64,000 bases of DNA from Prostheceraeus crozeri. Lineage: Eukaryota; Platyhelminthes; Polycladida; Euryleptidae. Of this stretch, positions 21,547 through 32,109 are shown in pieces (position 1 is the first letter of the stretch; each line of letters begins with the position of its first letter). The stretch covers positions 1-64,000 of the forward strand of contig CAJQUW010010395.1 in assembly GCA_907163375.1 (NCBI GenBank), in the 5' to 3' direction. The translations under genes and the position numbers were made by a program. A model generated the notes under the pieces. That model made no database searches. It was not told the DNA's origin and saw nothing but the letters and a program-made list of their open reading frames with translations.

Positions 21547-22270
21547 GTCTGGCAGCCAGAACGAGTTTCTGCAGGGAACGAAGCAGAATATGAGACTTTC
21601 ACAGAATCAAGGACACCCTATGCCTTCTACGAATCCGCGGGTCTGTCGAGTTCTAGTTTGCCCTCTTCTTGTCAGACACGATCAAAGAAAAACACATGCT
21701 AATCCAATGCGACGCAGATTGCAGTTTTTGGCAAAAATGAAATTTTATACGTTTTCTCTTATCAACTGAAATGTATTAAGTCTAGAGCCATAATTTTTGA
21801 CATGGAATGTCTTCAGATCTTTTCCTATCATTTTCATGTACCCGTCTATGAGGCTACACACGTTCAGATTTGGCAAGCCCATCGGCAAGCACTAACCTGT
21901 TGGCCCCTTTATCCACACTGAACCACAATCTCGCAAGCATTGCCGATCAGAAGCATGATAATAGCATATACACATCAAAGGGAATGATGACCTGTACCAT
22001 AGACATTCCAAGTCAAAAGTTATGGCGCTAGATTTTGTATTTTTCGCTTGATCAGAGCAAACATGGAAAATTACAGTTTAAACAAAAACTTCAATCAGCG
22101 TTCCATTGGATTAACGCGCATTTTTCATTGATCGTGTCTGACAAGAAGAGGAACTAGGTAGAAATTGGCAGACGCACAGATTTGTAGTAGGCATAGGGTG
22201 TACTTGATTCCGTCAAAGTCTAATTTTTGGCCCCTGCGTTCCCTGCTGAAACTCGTTCTGGCTGCCGGAC
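21547..22270. mobile_element. TA-flanked foldback MITE (copy 1)
   Basis: The element is flanked by TA (21545-21546 and 22271-22272). Its ends are inverted: GTCTGGCAGCCAGAACGAGT on the left and GTCCGGCAGCCAGAACGAGT read from the right. The inverted similarity extends about 140 bases inwards and returns near the centre (GACATGGAATGTC around 21810 against GACATTCCAAGTC around 22003). TA duplication suggests mobilisation by a mariner/pogo-type transposase. No coding capacity. It lies about 200 bp upstream of the MATH-BTB start. Confidence 0.82.
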
Positions 22271-22602
22271 TATAATCAACGGCAAAATGTAAAATCAATG
22301 CAAACGTGAATTCCTTTTTGTAGATTGGGATTCTTTGTAAGCGTAATCTTCTCGATCCTAGCAAGCAGTATGCCCTTCCAATGCGATTACCGAGAAGAGT
22401 GTTCTGACATTTGTTACGTTGCTACCAGTAAGTGACTTGAAGAAACTGACTGAAGAAGTCTGTAAGTAGAACATCTGACAGTCGACGCTTGGTAATCACA
22501 GTAAAACGGCAAGCGAACGTAGACTGGCTTTCAACAGTAAAAATTTTGCATTTTGCAATATCTGTGCATTTCACAATTTTGCACAGTTCATCATACAGTC
22601 AG

Positions 22603-22745
22603 GCCACTAGCACCCGTTTCAGCTAGAAACGATGCTGAATATGAGACTTCCACAGAATAATTTATATTGTACACCCTATGGTTACTGCGAATCTGCGCGT
22701 CTACCGAGCTCTTGCCGGCTCTTCTGTACGCATGCATTGGCTGTC
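22603..22745. repeat. Solo arm of the foldback MITE family
   Basis: The stretch GCTGAATATGAGACTTCCAC through TACCGAGCTCTTGCCGGCTC matches the left arm of the MITE at 21547 with divergence. No opposite arm is present nearby. It is a broken or single-ended copy. Confidence 0.6.
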
Positions 22746-24475
22746 TAACCTCTACTTTCTACTTGCTTTTCTAATTTCCTTTTTCTGCATTACCTCAAGA
22801 TGCTTCAGAAATTCATAAGAACTTAGTAATGCTCCGAACAATTACAGTAATATCCGACTTACTAGCGCCTGATTGCCAGCTGTGGTGAAAGAGGAATTCT
22901 TTTTCGAGATCTTGAGATTACATTTTCTGTGCCCGTGAGTCCTAGTCATTATCACAAACATTTCTGTATTTGAAATTCTAGATGTATAGTTTTACTCACA
23001 ACCTTCAGTAGGTACTTACCATCCGACGATAAACAGAGTCTCTCCGCCGGACGAATTGATTCTGTCAGCTACTGCTGCACTTATTATGTATTGCAGACGT
23101 TGTACCTGAGTCAGTTTTCCAAGAATTCATTTCCAACAGCAGCAACAAAAGCAGTAAAACAATAGTTTGACAGCGTAACTAAGTGAGAATCTAAACTTGA
23201 TGACAGTTATCTATTAATAACAACACAAACTATAAAGCTATTGCATTTCATGTATTGTATCATTTAACAATGGATTGATGACTTTGGTTTTGTCTGATGA
23301 TCGATCAAATAGCACTCAACTAGGGATGACTCTAACATTTTCTTGAAATTATCGTTTGATCTATTTATTTTGATTTATGAAATTGCGGTTGCTCGTTTAA
23401 GAACAAACTTAATTGAATGCATGAATACGATTTCTCCTCATTATTCTCTACTAAATTGCAAATAGCCGCATAGCTGCAGCCGCACTAAATAAAGTTCGTG
23501 GCCAAAGTCTTTGAGCCAATTGTAACAAATTAAATCTCTGTTCTAAGCATGGAACTCCTGCAAAGGACTACACCATCATGTTGAGCCAATGAAAATATAA
23601 TTAGAGTTAATGAAAATTCAAATTGAGCCTATGAAAATTCAATTTGAGACTATGAAATAACTTAATGTAGAATTCTCGTCGCTTCTGCTTGTTGAATACA
23701 TTGTTCACAACTGACGATTCCAAGCAAATGTTTTTGACCGAGAAACACAGACCATGCAAAATCTTACCAATGTTTTGCTGGCGAAAAAGTAACATCGAAT
23801 TTTCTTTTCAAGAAATCCCAATGGTCTTGGAGTCCAAGGGTGGTATCTGCCTCAATGTTTTCTATTATTTCGGCCTTCATGTAATATTCTATTTTTGATA
23901 TTCTCTTTCCGCCACGTTTAAGAGCAGACTTTACCTCTGTTTTAATCATACGACGGGCAGGCTTGATGGGAACATTAAAGGTATTGATCACTGTGGCTCA
24001 AACCTCTCCTTCATCGAAGGTGCAAAATATTGTCCTTCTTGTTTCGGCGCTATGACTCAAATACTTTGGTAGACGACGTTTTCTTCTAGGAAATTCCTGA
24101 GACGTTTAACTGCTTTGAGAACTTCCTTGCGAATTTATTGAATCGGTGCTTTCTGATTAGATGTAACACTACTCATTCTTGACTCGATTAGTAAAGATAA
24201 TGAAAGCAATTTTATTAAACTAGGGTACGAATTCCTATATTCAACATATTTTACTGAATTTCAAAAGTGTTTGTATTTTATGTCTTAAAGATCAGTTACA
24301 GATAACGCCAAAAATAAGCGTAATTTCTATGTGGACTTAGTTATAACCATTAGTTCATGAATGAAAAAATTGAAATCTTTGGTCAACAAGATTCTGTGGT
24401 AACAAGAATCGAATTAAAATGAATACATACCCATCAATGAATGTAGTAAAACACCTTTTTTAACTCTTCCATACT
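22746..24475. other. Spacer, nothing recognised
   Basis: No gene or named repeat was recognised. A short run at 23588-23650 repeats the phrase AATGAAAATTCAA four times with variation. Short open frames near 23607-23995 on both strands show no known domain. Confidence 0.45.
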
Positions 24476-24565
24476 GACGTGCTATTTATCCATTGATTAT
24501 CATTGCCTTGACAACTGATGTGTGGTGGTGAGGGTTTGATCCTGCCAATTGACAAAGTCGCGTAA

Positions 24566-24639
24566 GTGGCTCGTAGTTCAGTTGATTAGAGCACAGGTCT
24601 AGTTAACCTTAGTCGTAGGTTCGAATCCTACCAGCCGCA
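24566..24639 (+). tRNA. tRNA-like, anticodon AGT if loop is canonical (copy 1)
   Basis: The order is D-arm, anticodon arm (loop CTAGTTA), T-arm (GTAGG-TTCGAAT-CCTAC) and an acceptor 3' strand CAGCCGC plus discriminator A. The anticodon would read AGT, for threonine. The 5' acceptor strand GTGGCTCG pairs only if one base is bulged, and the D-arm here has two changes relative to the other copies (GTTC, TTGATT). It may be a pseudogene. Confidence 0.5.
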
Positions 24640-24863
24640 CATCTTCTGCATAGCAATTTGATCTATTGTTCATTTAATTTCATTGTTGTTAATTGCATTC
24701 ACGACATGGCTTAAGATGCTTTGGTGGACAATCGATCCCCGCTACTTGCCTCAATGTCGGCAGTCACAATTGTGACGTGTTATTTATCCATTGATTATTA
24801 TTGCCTTGACAACTGATGTGTGGTGGTGAGGGTTTGATCCTGCCAATTGACAGAGTCGCGTAA

Positions 24864-24937
24864 GTGGCTCGTAGCTCAGTTGGTTAGAGCACAGGTCTAG
24901 TTAACCTTAGTCGTAGGTTCGAATCCTACCAGCCGCA
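24864..24937 (+). tRNA. tRNA-like, anticodon AGT (copy 2, best conserved)
   Basis: It has an intact A-box TAGCTCAGTTGGTTAGAGC, D-stem GCTC/GAGC, a four-pair anticodon stem (AGGT/ACCT) around CTAGTTA, a perfect T-arm and a CAGCCGC acceptor strand. The one-base excess in the 5' acceptor strand and the short variable loop are unusual, so function is uncertain. This is the copy most likely to fold. Confidence 0.55.
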
Positions 24938-25014
24938 CATCTTTTGCATGACAATCTGATCTATCGTGTATTTAATCTCATTGTTGTTAATTGCATTCAC
25001 GACATGGCTGAAGA

Positions 25015-25245
25015 CATAGAAATTGACAACAATAAAACCTCTAGAATGGAAATTAAGCTTCATAGATCGAACGCATTTTCACTTAGATGCACCTGCCAAC
25101 GTCTGTATCATTGGGTTCGAATCAGTCACATGAGTAAATCGAAGCCTTTCATTGGTGATCCATGCCCCAACTTAGTTCCCTCGGATGTGCCGCGACCTTG
25201 AGTCAATTTCCATTCTAGCGAACTTCAGATAAACAGTATATTTCT
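25015..25245. mobile_element. 231-bp insertion with 11-bp target duplication
   Basis: ATGGCTGAAGA occurs at 25004-25014 and again at 25246-25256, while unit 1 of the tandem array has the site once (as ATGGCTTAAGA). The inserted 231 bases include a perfect 14-bp inverted pair, CTAGAATGGAAATT at 25041-25054 and its complement at 25205-25218, and a B-box-like GGGTTCGAATC near 25114. There is no poly-A tail. The length of the duplication suggests a retroposed element; the inner inverted pair suggests otherwise. Confidence 0.7.
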
Positions 25246-25403
25246 ATGGCTGAAGATGCTTTGGTGGACAATCGATCCCCGCTACTTGCATTAATGTCGG
25301 CGGTCACAATTGTGACGTGTTATTTATTCATTGATTATTATTGCCTTGACAACTGATGTGTGGTGGTGAGGGTTTGATCCTGCCAATTGACAGAGTCGCG
25401 TAA

Positions 25404-25477
25404 GTGGCTCGTAGCTCAGTTGGTTATAGCACAGGTCTAGTTAACCTTGGTCGTAGGTTCGAATCCTACCAGCCGCA
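25404..25477 (+). tRNA. tRNA-like, anticodon AGT (copy 3)
   Basis: Identical to copy 2 except that the D-stem 3' strand is TAGC instead of GAGC, which breaks a pair, and the variable loop reads GGTC. Probably a pseudogene. Confidence 0.5.
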
Positions 25478-25540
25478 CATCTTTTGCATGGCAATCTGAT
25501 CTATCGTGTATTTAATCTCATTGTTGTTAATTAGAATAGA

Positions 25541-25749
25541 CTACCTGATTTGAAATTTTTACTTTGATGTTTCACTTTCAAGAACTAGGTCCTATAACAA
25601 AGGCTGCATAGACCAACATGCTTTACAATGCGCGTAATAGCTTTTACGAATTTGGATAGTGATTTGAATAGACTCATTGCGTGAAATACATCAAACTGCA
25701 ATCTAAATTGCACGTTAATACTGATGCATGTTTTTACTTACTAAAGTTC
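25541..25749. other. Spacer
   Basis: No features seen. Confidence 0.5.
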
Positions 25750-26138
25750 ATGCATCATAATCAGAGTGATATAAAACAAGTGAATGAATAATCACACATG
25801 TCTGGGGAACAGACCACAAAGTAGAATTTTTGAAGCTATCATAAGTTGTCATATCTGACAGCATCAATCAATTAGTTACAATTATTTGACGGCATCAATC
25901 ACTTAGTTGCAGTTATTCGAAGGCATCAATCTCTTAGTTGCAATTATTAACTGATGCCAACCGATTAGTTGCAATCATGCGATGACCCTCAATCAATTGA
26001 TTGCAAGTATTCGACTGCATCAATTAATTGTTGCAATTATCGACTGAAATCAATCAATCAATTGCAATTACTCGATAATCCCATTCAATTAATTGCGACC
26101 AGTTAATTGAAATGCAATTAATTTTTGATAACCTGACT
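25750..26138. repeat. Dispersed repeat with a 31-bp minisatellite core (copy A)
   Basis: The leader contains AACAAGTGAATGAATAATCA. A core (25861 to about 26107) of seven or eight imperfect units of about 31 bp (GCATCAATCAATTAGTTGCA type) follows. The tail is TGCAATTAATTTTTGATAACC. The leader, core and tail recur in the same order at 49255-49677, so this is a dispersed element rather than a local microsatellite. Confidence 0.75.
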
Positions 26139-26467
26139 ACTAACAATTCTGTGCATGTACGTCCGTATGTACATGGCCCATATTTGGTACTGATCGATCA
26201 CGTACCGATGACTTTGATCGTTGCATTTATCGATGACCCCAATAGTGCTCAGCAATAATAAGAGTAAAAACGATGTGTATTCAATGAATATACAAGTTTC
26301 ATCAATAAAATACTGTCATCTGACAGACATACGGGAATTCAAAATCTCACATCGATATTGTGACCTCATAGTTATCACGTATCAGTTACACTACACGACA
26401 CTTATCAAATCAGAATTGTCGGAGGGCCTAATTTTGGATTCCGAATAAGAATTTTCATAATTTTTTT
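26139..26467. other. Spacer downstream of the MFSD1-like gene
   Basis: No features were recognised. No minus-strand AATAAA was seen next to the stop. Confidence 0.45.
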
Positions 26468-27997
26468 TCAGTCACTTTTGTTTGACAGAGTGCCGTAATC
26501 GTTGTCCTGTTTCGTCATCGTCGTATCTTCTTCGTCATCATCGGTCTTTGAAACAACACTTTGACATGCAGGATTAACTTTCCCTTTCCACATAGCCAAA
26601 TCGAGAATATTCATTGTCAATGCTATAATAAATCCTACAACCGCAAACGTTTCAAAGAACGGTAGAACTTTTGACCACGGCTCTTCACCCTTGTCAACCT
26701 TGTGGCCAATAGTATTGTCCAAGACAATGCCAACGACAATGCCCGTGACGCCATTGAAGACAAGAGACGATGCAGTCACCAATGCAACTCCACTTGCTCT
26801 CCCAGCTGCAAAACAAGCTCTAGTGATGATTGCCAGAGTATTTGTTTGAGCAATGGAATAGCCGAGTCCAATGAAAAAGAACCCAGTGACCGGATGAATA
26901 GCAATTTTGGTGATAAATATAGTGAATGCAGCAATGAAAAATCCACTTCCAAACACGCACAAGACGCCAAATGATTTCAAGCGGTCTGATAGAATGCCAA
27001 TCACAGGAAGGCCACAAAAAGCTGTCAGATGAACTGTTCCAACGACAATCGAAGAAGCCTTCCCCAAACCATATTCGTCATTGACAAATTTGCATGCATT
27101 GCTGAGAAAAGGGAAAACAGTAGCGAGACTGAGCACGAAGTGAATCACGGCTAACCAATAGAGACTAGGAAGACTACGAACACCTGTAAGTTTCATCTTA
27201 GTAGCCACGAATTGATCAATGATAGTCTGTACGTCATCTTCAAGTCTCTTTCCAATTGAGGATTTTCTCCTCTCATTAGTTCGTTTCTGTCGAAAATCTT
27301 TGCGCGAAATCCATTCGACAAACGCAAATCCCAAGGCTCCAACAACGGAAATGGAATTAACACCTATACCAATTGTGAAAGCTGATGTGACACCTAAGTG
27401 AAGGGCGGCAGTGAATGTAGAATAAAAATTGATGACATTCCCAAGCGAATTTACAGCAATTGAAACTCCCAATGCGAAGCTTAATTCTTGATTTGCGAAC
27501 CACTTAGCACATACGTAATTACGAGTCACAGTTAAACCTGCAAGGCATGCTACAAAGATCATTCGACCAGTCAGCAAGAAGCCAAATGCTTGCATGGAAG
27601 TCACGAAGAAGGTACAACGCCTCATTGTACCAACAGTAGCAACACACGCTCCTACGACCGTCATCACTGAAAATGCAAAGGCTACAGAGCAGTACCCAAT
27701 CCGGTCTATTACTGTTCCAGCATAAATAGCTGTGAAGACGGCGATAAATTGAGGCACTCCTGCTACCACGTTGTACTGCAAAGGTGATAATCCAAGACAT
27801 TCAATACAACAGGTCAAATTTTTGGATGTTCCGTTGAACCAATGATGAGTAGAAATCTCCTCTTTTGAACAGCCTTGCTGTTGTATAAAGACCATCAAGA
27901 CGGATGTCAAATCATTGTTAAATGAACCACCAAATATCAACAAGCAGTTGAAAAATAGTGCTAAAAACCGCAGTCTGGAGTTTTCACCGTCTGACAT
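26468..27997 (-). CDS. Major facilitator transporter, MFSD1-like
   Basis: The 509-residue polytopic protein has about twelve membrane segments in two halves, joined by a charged loop (about residues 230-275). MFS signatures are present: AGTVIDRIG in the loop after TM2 (93-101) and the equivalent GILSDRLKS in the second half (334-342). The stretch GRMIFVACLAGLTVTRNYVC (144-163), followed by KWF and a helix with N and G, matches the MFSD1 subgroup pattern. MFSD1 of vertebrates is a lysosomal exporter of dipeptides; the same role here is inference. A first luminal loop is long, with two N-glycosylation sites (NGTS, NLTC) and five cysteines. The tail is acidic (TDDDEEDTT). It is single exon, of normal family length, and starts at the first ATG of the frame. 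Another MFS subgroup remains possible. Confidence 0.8.
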   Translation of the reverse strand: MSDGENSRLRFLALFFNCLLIFGGSFNNDLTSVLMVFIQQQGCSKEEISTHHWFNGTSKNLTCCIECLGLSPLQYNVVAGVPQFIAVFTAIYAGTVIDRIGYCSVAFAFSVMTVVGACVATVGTMRRCTFFVTSMQAFGFLLTGRMIFVACLAGLTVTRNYVCAKWFANQELSFALGVSIAVNSLGNVINFYSTFTAALHLGVTSAFTIGIGVNSISVVGALGFAFVEWISRKDFRQKRTNERRKSSIGKRLEDDVQTIIDQFVATKMKLTGVRSLPSLYWLAVIHFVLSLATVFPFLSNACKFVNDEYGLGKASSIVVGTVHLTAFCGLPVIGILSDRLKSFGVLCVFGSGFFIAAFTIFITKIAIHPVTGFFFIGLGYSIAQTNTLAIITRACFAAGRASGVALVTASSLVFNGVTGIVVGIVLDNTIGHKVDKGEEPWSKVLPFFETFAVVGFIIALTMNILDLAMWKGKVNPACQSVVSKTDDDEEDTTMTKQDNDYGTLSNKSD

Positions 27998-29166
27998 GAT
28001 TGAAATGAATGAATTGACAACACGGGTCGCATGTACAACACATGCACAAAAGCAAGTGAGATAAATACCCGCAGAAGTACGATGAAAACCAACTGCTGGT
28101 TGTTACATGTCTTGTGCGCATGAATGGGCTTTCATTGATATTATAGGCGTCCGGGAGCAGTGGTATCAGGAATGCAATTATCGTCTGTGTGTTTGTCCAA
28201 GGCGGAATTGAATGTTTCAAATTGAGATAATTTACTTGTCCGAATAATGAGACCTTCAACACTGCAAATTATACCATAAAATCGATCGAGTCTGGTTTGA
28301 TCATCCATAGAATGAATTATGCAAATGAATAAATGGATAAAAATGTGATTCACTGACATGCCGCAGTCACGCTAGAAAAAATACAGACGAAGAGATGTCA
28401 ATATGCAAGTGACCCTCATTAATGAGAGTCAATCTAAAATAGACAATACAATCTTAATTATCAAAACAAATCTATAACAGTGAAATGATTCTTTCGCTCA
28501 GTCGCTCACGCACACCACGATGCCGTCCATCAAAACTGGGTGGAAATTGAGATACTTTGTGATTCAATGATTCTAAGAAGACAAAAGCGAAAAATCCGTG
28601 TAGCTATTGCCGAGAAAATCGCATCTTTTGATTTTTTAGAAACAAATCTCAACTTCTTAATATGAAAAGTAATCTATCAGCATCGAGCGGAATTTATTAT
28701 TCCGCGGAATTTATTATTTAGCAGAATTATTTTCCATCAAAACGGAATGACAAGTTAGATGCATCATGACTCAATAGTTCTGAAAAGACGAAAACGAAAA
28801 AATCTGTTGAGCCATTACCATGGAAGCGGCATTTTTAAAACCAAGAGCAAAACCAAGCACGAATATTTCATCATCCACCGATACATTTCGCCAGCTATTT
28901 TCAATGTGCATACTGAAGTGACATCAGTAAGAATTGGACACGGGATTCGTTGTGCGATGAGCGTTTGCAATTGATTGACAGACAAAAGATACAATGTACA
29001 GACACATGAATGAGTGAAGTCATAATGAAGGCACGAAAACTATGACAAAGAATAACTATTCATAAAAGACAATGAGTACAAAATAAACAAACACTAAAAT
29101 AAAAATTAGGACAATATTGTTTACGCCATAGGAACAAAATATGGAATATGGAATATTCAAAGAATC

Positions 29167-29168
<2 letters not shown>
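27998..29168. other. Upstream region of the MFSD1-like gene and spacer
   Basis: Non-coding as far as I can see. AT-rich with scattered short repeats (for example the phrase GCGGAATTTATTATT at 28687-28718 in two copies). Confidence 0.45.
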
Positions 29169-29169
<1 letters not shown>

Positions 29170-29205
<36 letters not shown>

Positions 29206-29208
29206 ATA
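29170..29208. repeat. TA dinucleotide microsatellite
   Basis: About fifteen uninterrupted TA repeats are followed by AATATATAATATG. Confidence 0.95.
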
Positions 29209-29592
29209 TGGAAACATTTTCTATCAATAAAATAAAATAACAAGCACATATCAATAAATGGAAAAAATTATTAAACAAAGAAAGAAAAGTAATCACCAAG
29301 GAAGGATTAGGTTAAAGACATTCTCTTTCTGAACACACGGGTCTGGCTGAGAACTGTTTATGAGGAGAGCCTCCAAGACTCAAAAGTGAGCTTTATTCCG
29401 ACATCTGCGTAGAATTCTAAAGCATGACTTCGCCGGTATACTCGGTGTAAAGGTGAGAAGATGTCGAGTTTTGCTGCTGTTTACCTTCCTGACTTGACGT
29501 CGTCCATCCTCAATCCAACGTGGAACGTGCTCTTCTTTGGGCAAGTCTGCGCTCCGTTCTGCCGATATACGTGCTTCCACAGGTACATTTAT

Positions 29593-30060
29593 TCATAAAT
29601 AATGCTTGATTTGGCTTCCAGAAGCAAACAATCCGTTAACTGAGGACACCAAAGATGCTGAGTAACTGGAACTACTCACTTCCTTCTTGAACTTCATCCA
29701 ATTAAAACACTGGTTACCCTTGAATGGAATTCTAATTGAGACCCCTTTCTTCTGTGGCACAAACTCAAGGCACTTCTCCGAAACCAAGCTGAATTTGTCG
29801 ATCAGTTTTTGCTGATAACCCTTGCATAGAAGAGTAGTCGGACTGTGAGGCAAATAAACTCATATTCACGTGGCAGCAGTTGCGGAGACCATATGCGTCG
29901 TGCCCTATAAAATAGCAAAGACCTGATTAGATCAGTCTTGGAGGAGAAAGGCGCACATTTTTTGAAATGGGTGTACAATCCCGGCCATGTACACTTCCAG
30001 AAAATCGAAAAAAAGTGCTGATCCGCAATCGCCGCGAAGGACATTAAAAAAAAGAACGTT
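29593..30060 (-). pseudogene. PLE 3 connector region after the RT core
   Basis: Reading across two frames gives GLYTHFKKCAPFSSKTDLIR, then RARRIWSPQLLPREYEF, then KGYQQKLIDKF, and finally FVPQKKGVSIRIPFKGNQCF. These match the PLE segment that follows the RT catalytic core (GLYT.F, RA..I, GYP..LI, VP....I.LPF.G). Two frameshifts separate them. The residues of a GIY-YIG domain are not seen downstream. Confidence 0.7.
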
Positions 30061-30096
30061 TAACCAAGTTGAGAACAAAGTTCTCGGGATAACCAT

Positions 30097-32109
30097 TACT
30101 GTCAAAAAGTTGTAGTATTTTTTTAATTTCACTATGAAAAATTATCCAATTTCTTGAAAATTGTCGAAACGCGTCCTGAAATATTATACACTTGAGTGAC
30201 TTACTTAATGGTTTTCAATATTATTTTATGTGTCATCCTATGGATGTACAAAAGTGTCAAGGTTGCAACGTATTTTTACACTGTACATCAGTTATATAAA
30301 GTTCCTGTTGGCATGTTGCGCAAGCATGAAAAGTTAGTGGAAAAACGGTGCAAACTTCACTTAGATAAATTGTTCTTTGAGAAATGTCTGCTTCTAAACG
30401 TGGTCCCAAAATTTCTGACCATTAAAATGCCTAGAGTTAAGGCTTTGGGTGAGATTGGTGATGAATGCAGTAAAATAGTGCTACAATCACATTTAAAGTA
30501 CTATGTTGAGAAACAAATAAAAAGTAATGACAAAATTCTGAATGATGTAGCCAATCTCTAAAACTAAGCAATGCTTTACCTTGGTTTCGGTTTGCAATGT
30601 TGAAACTATTGGTGATAAAATCTGTTAAGGGTAAGATTAAAATTATTGAAAATAGGCACAATGATAAATTAAAAAGACTTTGGTCTTCGAATCGACCGAA
30701 AGTCCCTGAGGCCATAGTACACTTGAGTAATTACCAACTAACCCTGGAAGAATCAGAGCTGTTACGGCATGGCTTAAAACATAGCATCATTCCGAAACAA
30801 TTAAATAATGGCAAGCTAAAGTATGAAGTAGAAAAAACTATTTCGGTGAATATGCAAAATAATGATCAGTTTGGATTGAGTCCTTCTATTAAGCAAGATT
30901 TACAAAATTTAGTTAATAACTTCATAAAAGATGGCAAAAAGTCCGTAATGAACAGAAAAATAAAAGAACCCATGCTGTTTTGCGTAAGCTGTCGGAGCGT
31001 AAAGACATTCGCATTTGTTCGTTTGATAAATGTAATGGTCTGGCAATCGTCAATACAGAGGACTATAATTCAAAAATGTATGAAATCCCGAATGACAGGA
31101 ACAAATTTGAATTAGTTCAGGTAGATACTGATTAGTAAACATCCAAATGTTACAGAAGAGAACCGAGTGTATCGGTTTTTGTATAAATATGTAAAGAAGC
31201 ATGTAGATGATAAAACATATAAATACATTATGCCTTCTGGCAGTGAACCTGGTAGAATGTACGTACGGAACAGTAAAAATACACAAAGCTGATAAGCCGA
31301 TGCGACCAATTATTAGTACCATTGGTTCATTTAGTTATAAGTTAGCCAAATACTTGGACAATATTATTAAAAAACACATTGATGCTACGTACATGCTAAA
31401 ATCAACACAACACTTAATTGACAACATAAATGAACATAAAACTTTGTTCAATGATAAAAATATCCTAGTAAGTTTTGATGTAGTTTCACTTTTACAAATA
31501 TCCCAGTCGATGAAACTATTCGCTTAGTGGCTGATTTAGTTTATAGAGAGAACTCCCTCAACAAACCTAAATATAGCTAAGATACTTTTATAAAATTATG
31601 TAAATTTGCAACGGAAGGACATTTTCTTTTTGACAACAAAATGTTCCGACAGGTCGATGGTGTAAGCATTGGGTGTCCCCTTGCACCCACTCTAGAAGAC
31701 CTCTTCCTTTCAGAATTGGAACGGAATTGGTTTAAAGTGGACTGTAGTTCCATCTTTTATTATAGATACGTAGATGACTGTATATGAATTTTTGATAATT
31801 TAGGTAAAATAAATAAGTTTAAGCAATTTCTGAATCAACAGCATCCGAATTTGGAATTTACCTCTGAAGTAGGAGGCTCAAGTATTTCTTTTTTTAGATG
31901 TTAGCATAAGTATGTCGAATACTGTAGAGATCAGTGTGAGTCGAAAGGACACGTATACTGGGTTGTTATTGAACTTTGGAGCCAATTGCCCTACAAACAA
32001 TGGCATAGAGGCTTAGTATTAGGTATGATTAATCGTGCGTACATGATTTCAAGTAATTGGATAATTTTTCATAGTGAAATTAAAAAAATACTACAACTTT
32101 TTAACAGTA
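30097..32109 (+). mobile_element. Penelope-like element 2, nested, with 63-bp inverted ends
   Basis: Bases 30097-30159 are the inverted copy of 32047-32109 (61 of 63 positions match). The right copy is coding sequence from the end of PLE 2's reading region, so the left copy is an inverted fragment of the element's own 3' part, as in PLE 1. PLE 3 sequence continues outside both ends. A clean direct target duplication was not resolved. A loose A-rich similarity exists between 30040-30057 and 32107-32125. Confidence 0.8.
30196..32100 (+). pseudogene. PLE 2 reverse transcriptase, multiply frameshifted
   Basis: Pieces in order are an N-terminal region (30300-30560), LSNYQLTLEESELLRHGLKH (near 30725) and RKLSERKDIRICSFDKCNGL with NTEDYNSKMYEILNDRNKF (30983-31115, the DKG block). 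YGTVKIHKADKPMRPIIST (31262-31318) and VSFDVVSL (motif A, near 31470) come next. After a frameshift there follow QVDGVSIGCPLAPTL (motif B, near 31650) and YYRYVDDC (motif C, near 31760, then a stop), with RGLVLGMINRAYMISSN at the end (near 32010). No GIY-YIG domain was seen, because the body ends at the right inverted repeat. Inactive. Confidence 0.85.

Larger units (their letters stand above)
24476..25540. repeat. Three tandem units each carrying a tRNA-like sequence
   Basis: Unit 1 runs from about 24476 to 24774 (about 299 bp). Unit 2 (24775-25313) is the same unit with a 231-bp insertion. Unit 3 starts at 25314 and is truncated near 25540. Each starts GACGTG(C/T)TATTTAT and holds one tRNA-like sequence about 90 bases in. 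The first two also keep CACGACATGGCT, then GATGCTTTGGTGGACAATCG and ACAATT before the next unit. Identity is high. Because the repeated sequence extends both upstream and downstream of the tRNA, segmental tandem duplication is more likely than SINE insertion. Confidence 0.88.

Noticed and set aside
26702..26974. Plus-strand frame of 90 codons within the MFSD1-like gene
   Set aside because: It is the antisense shadow of a transporter coding exon.
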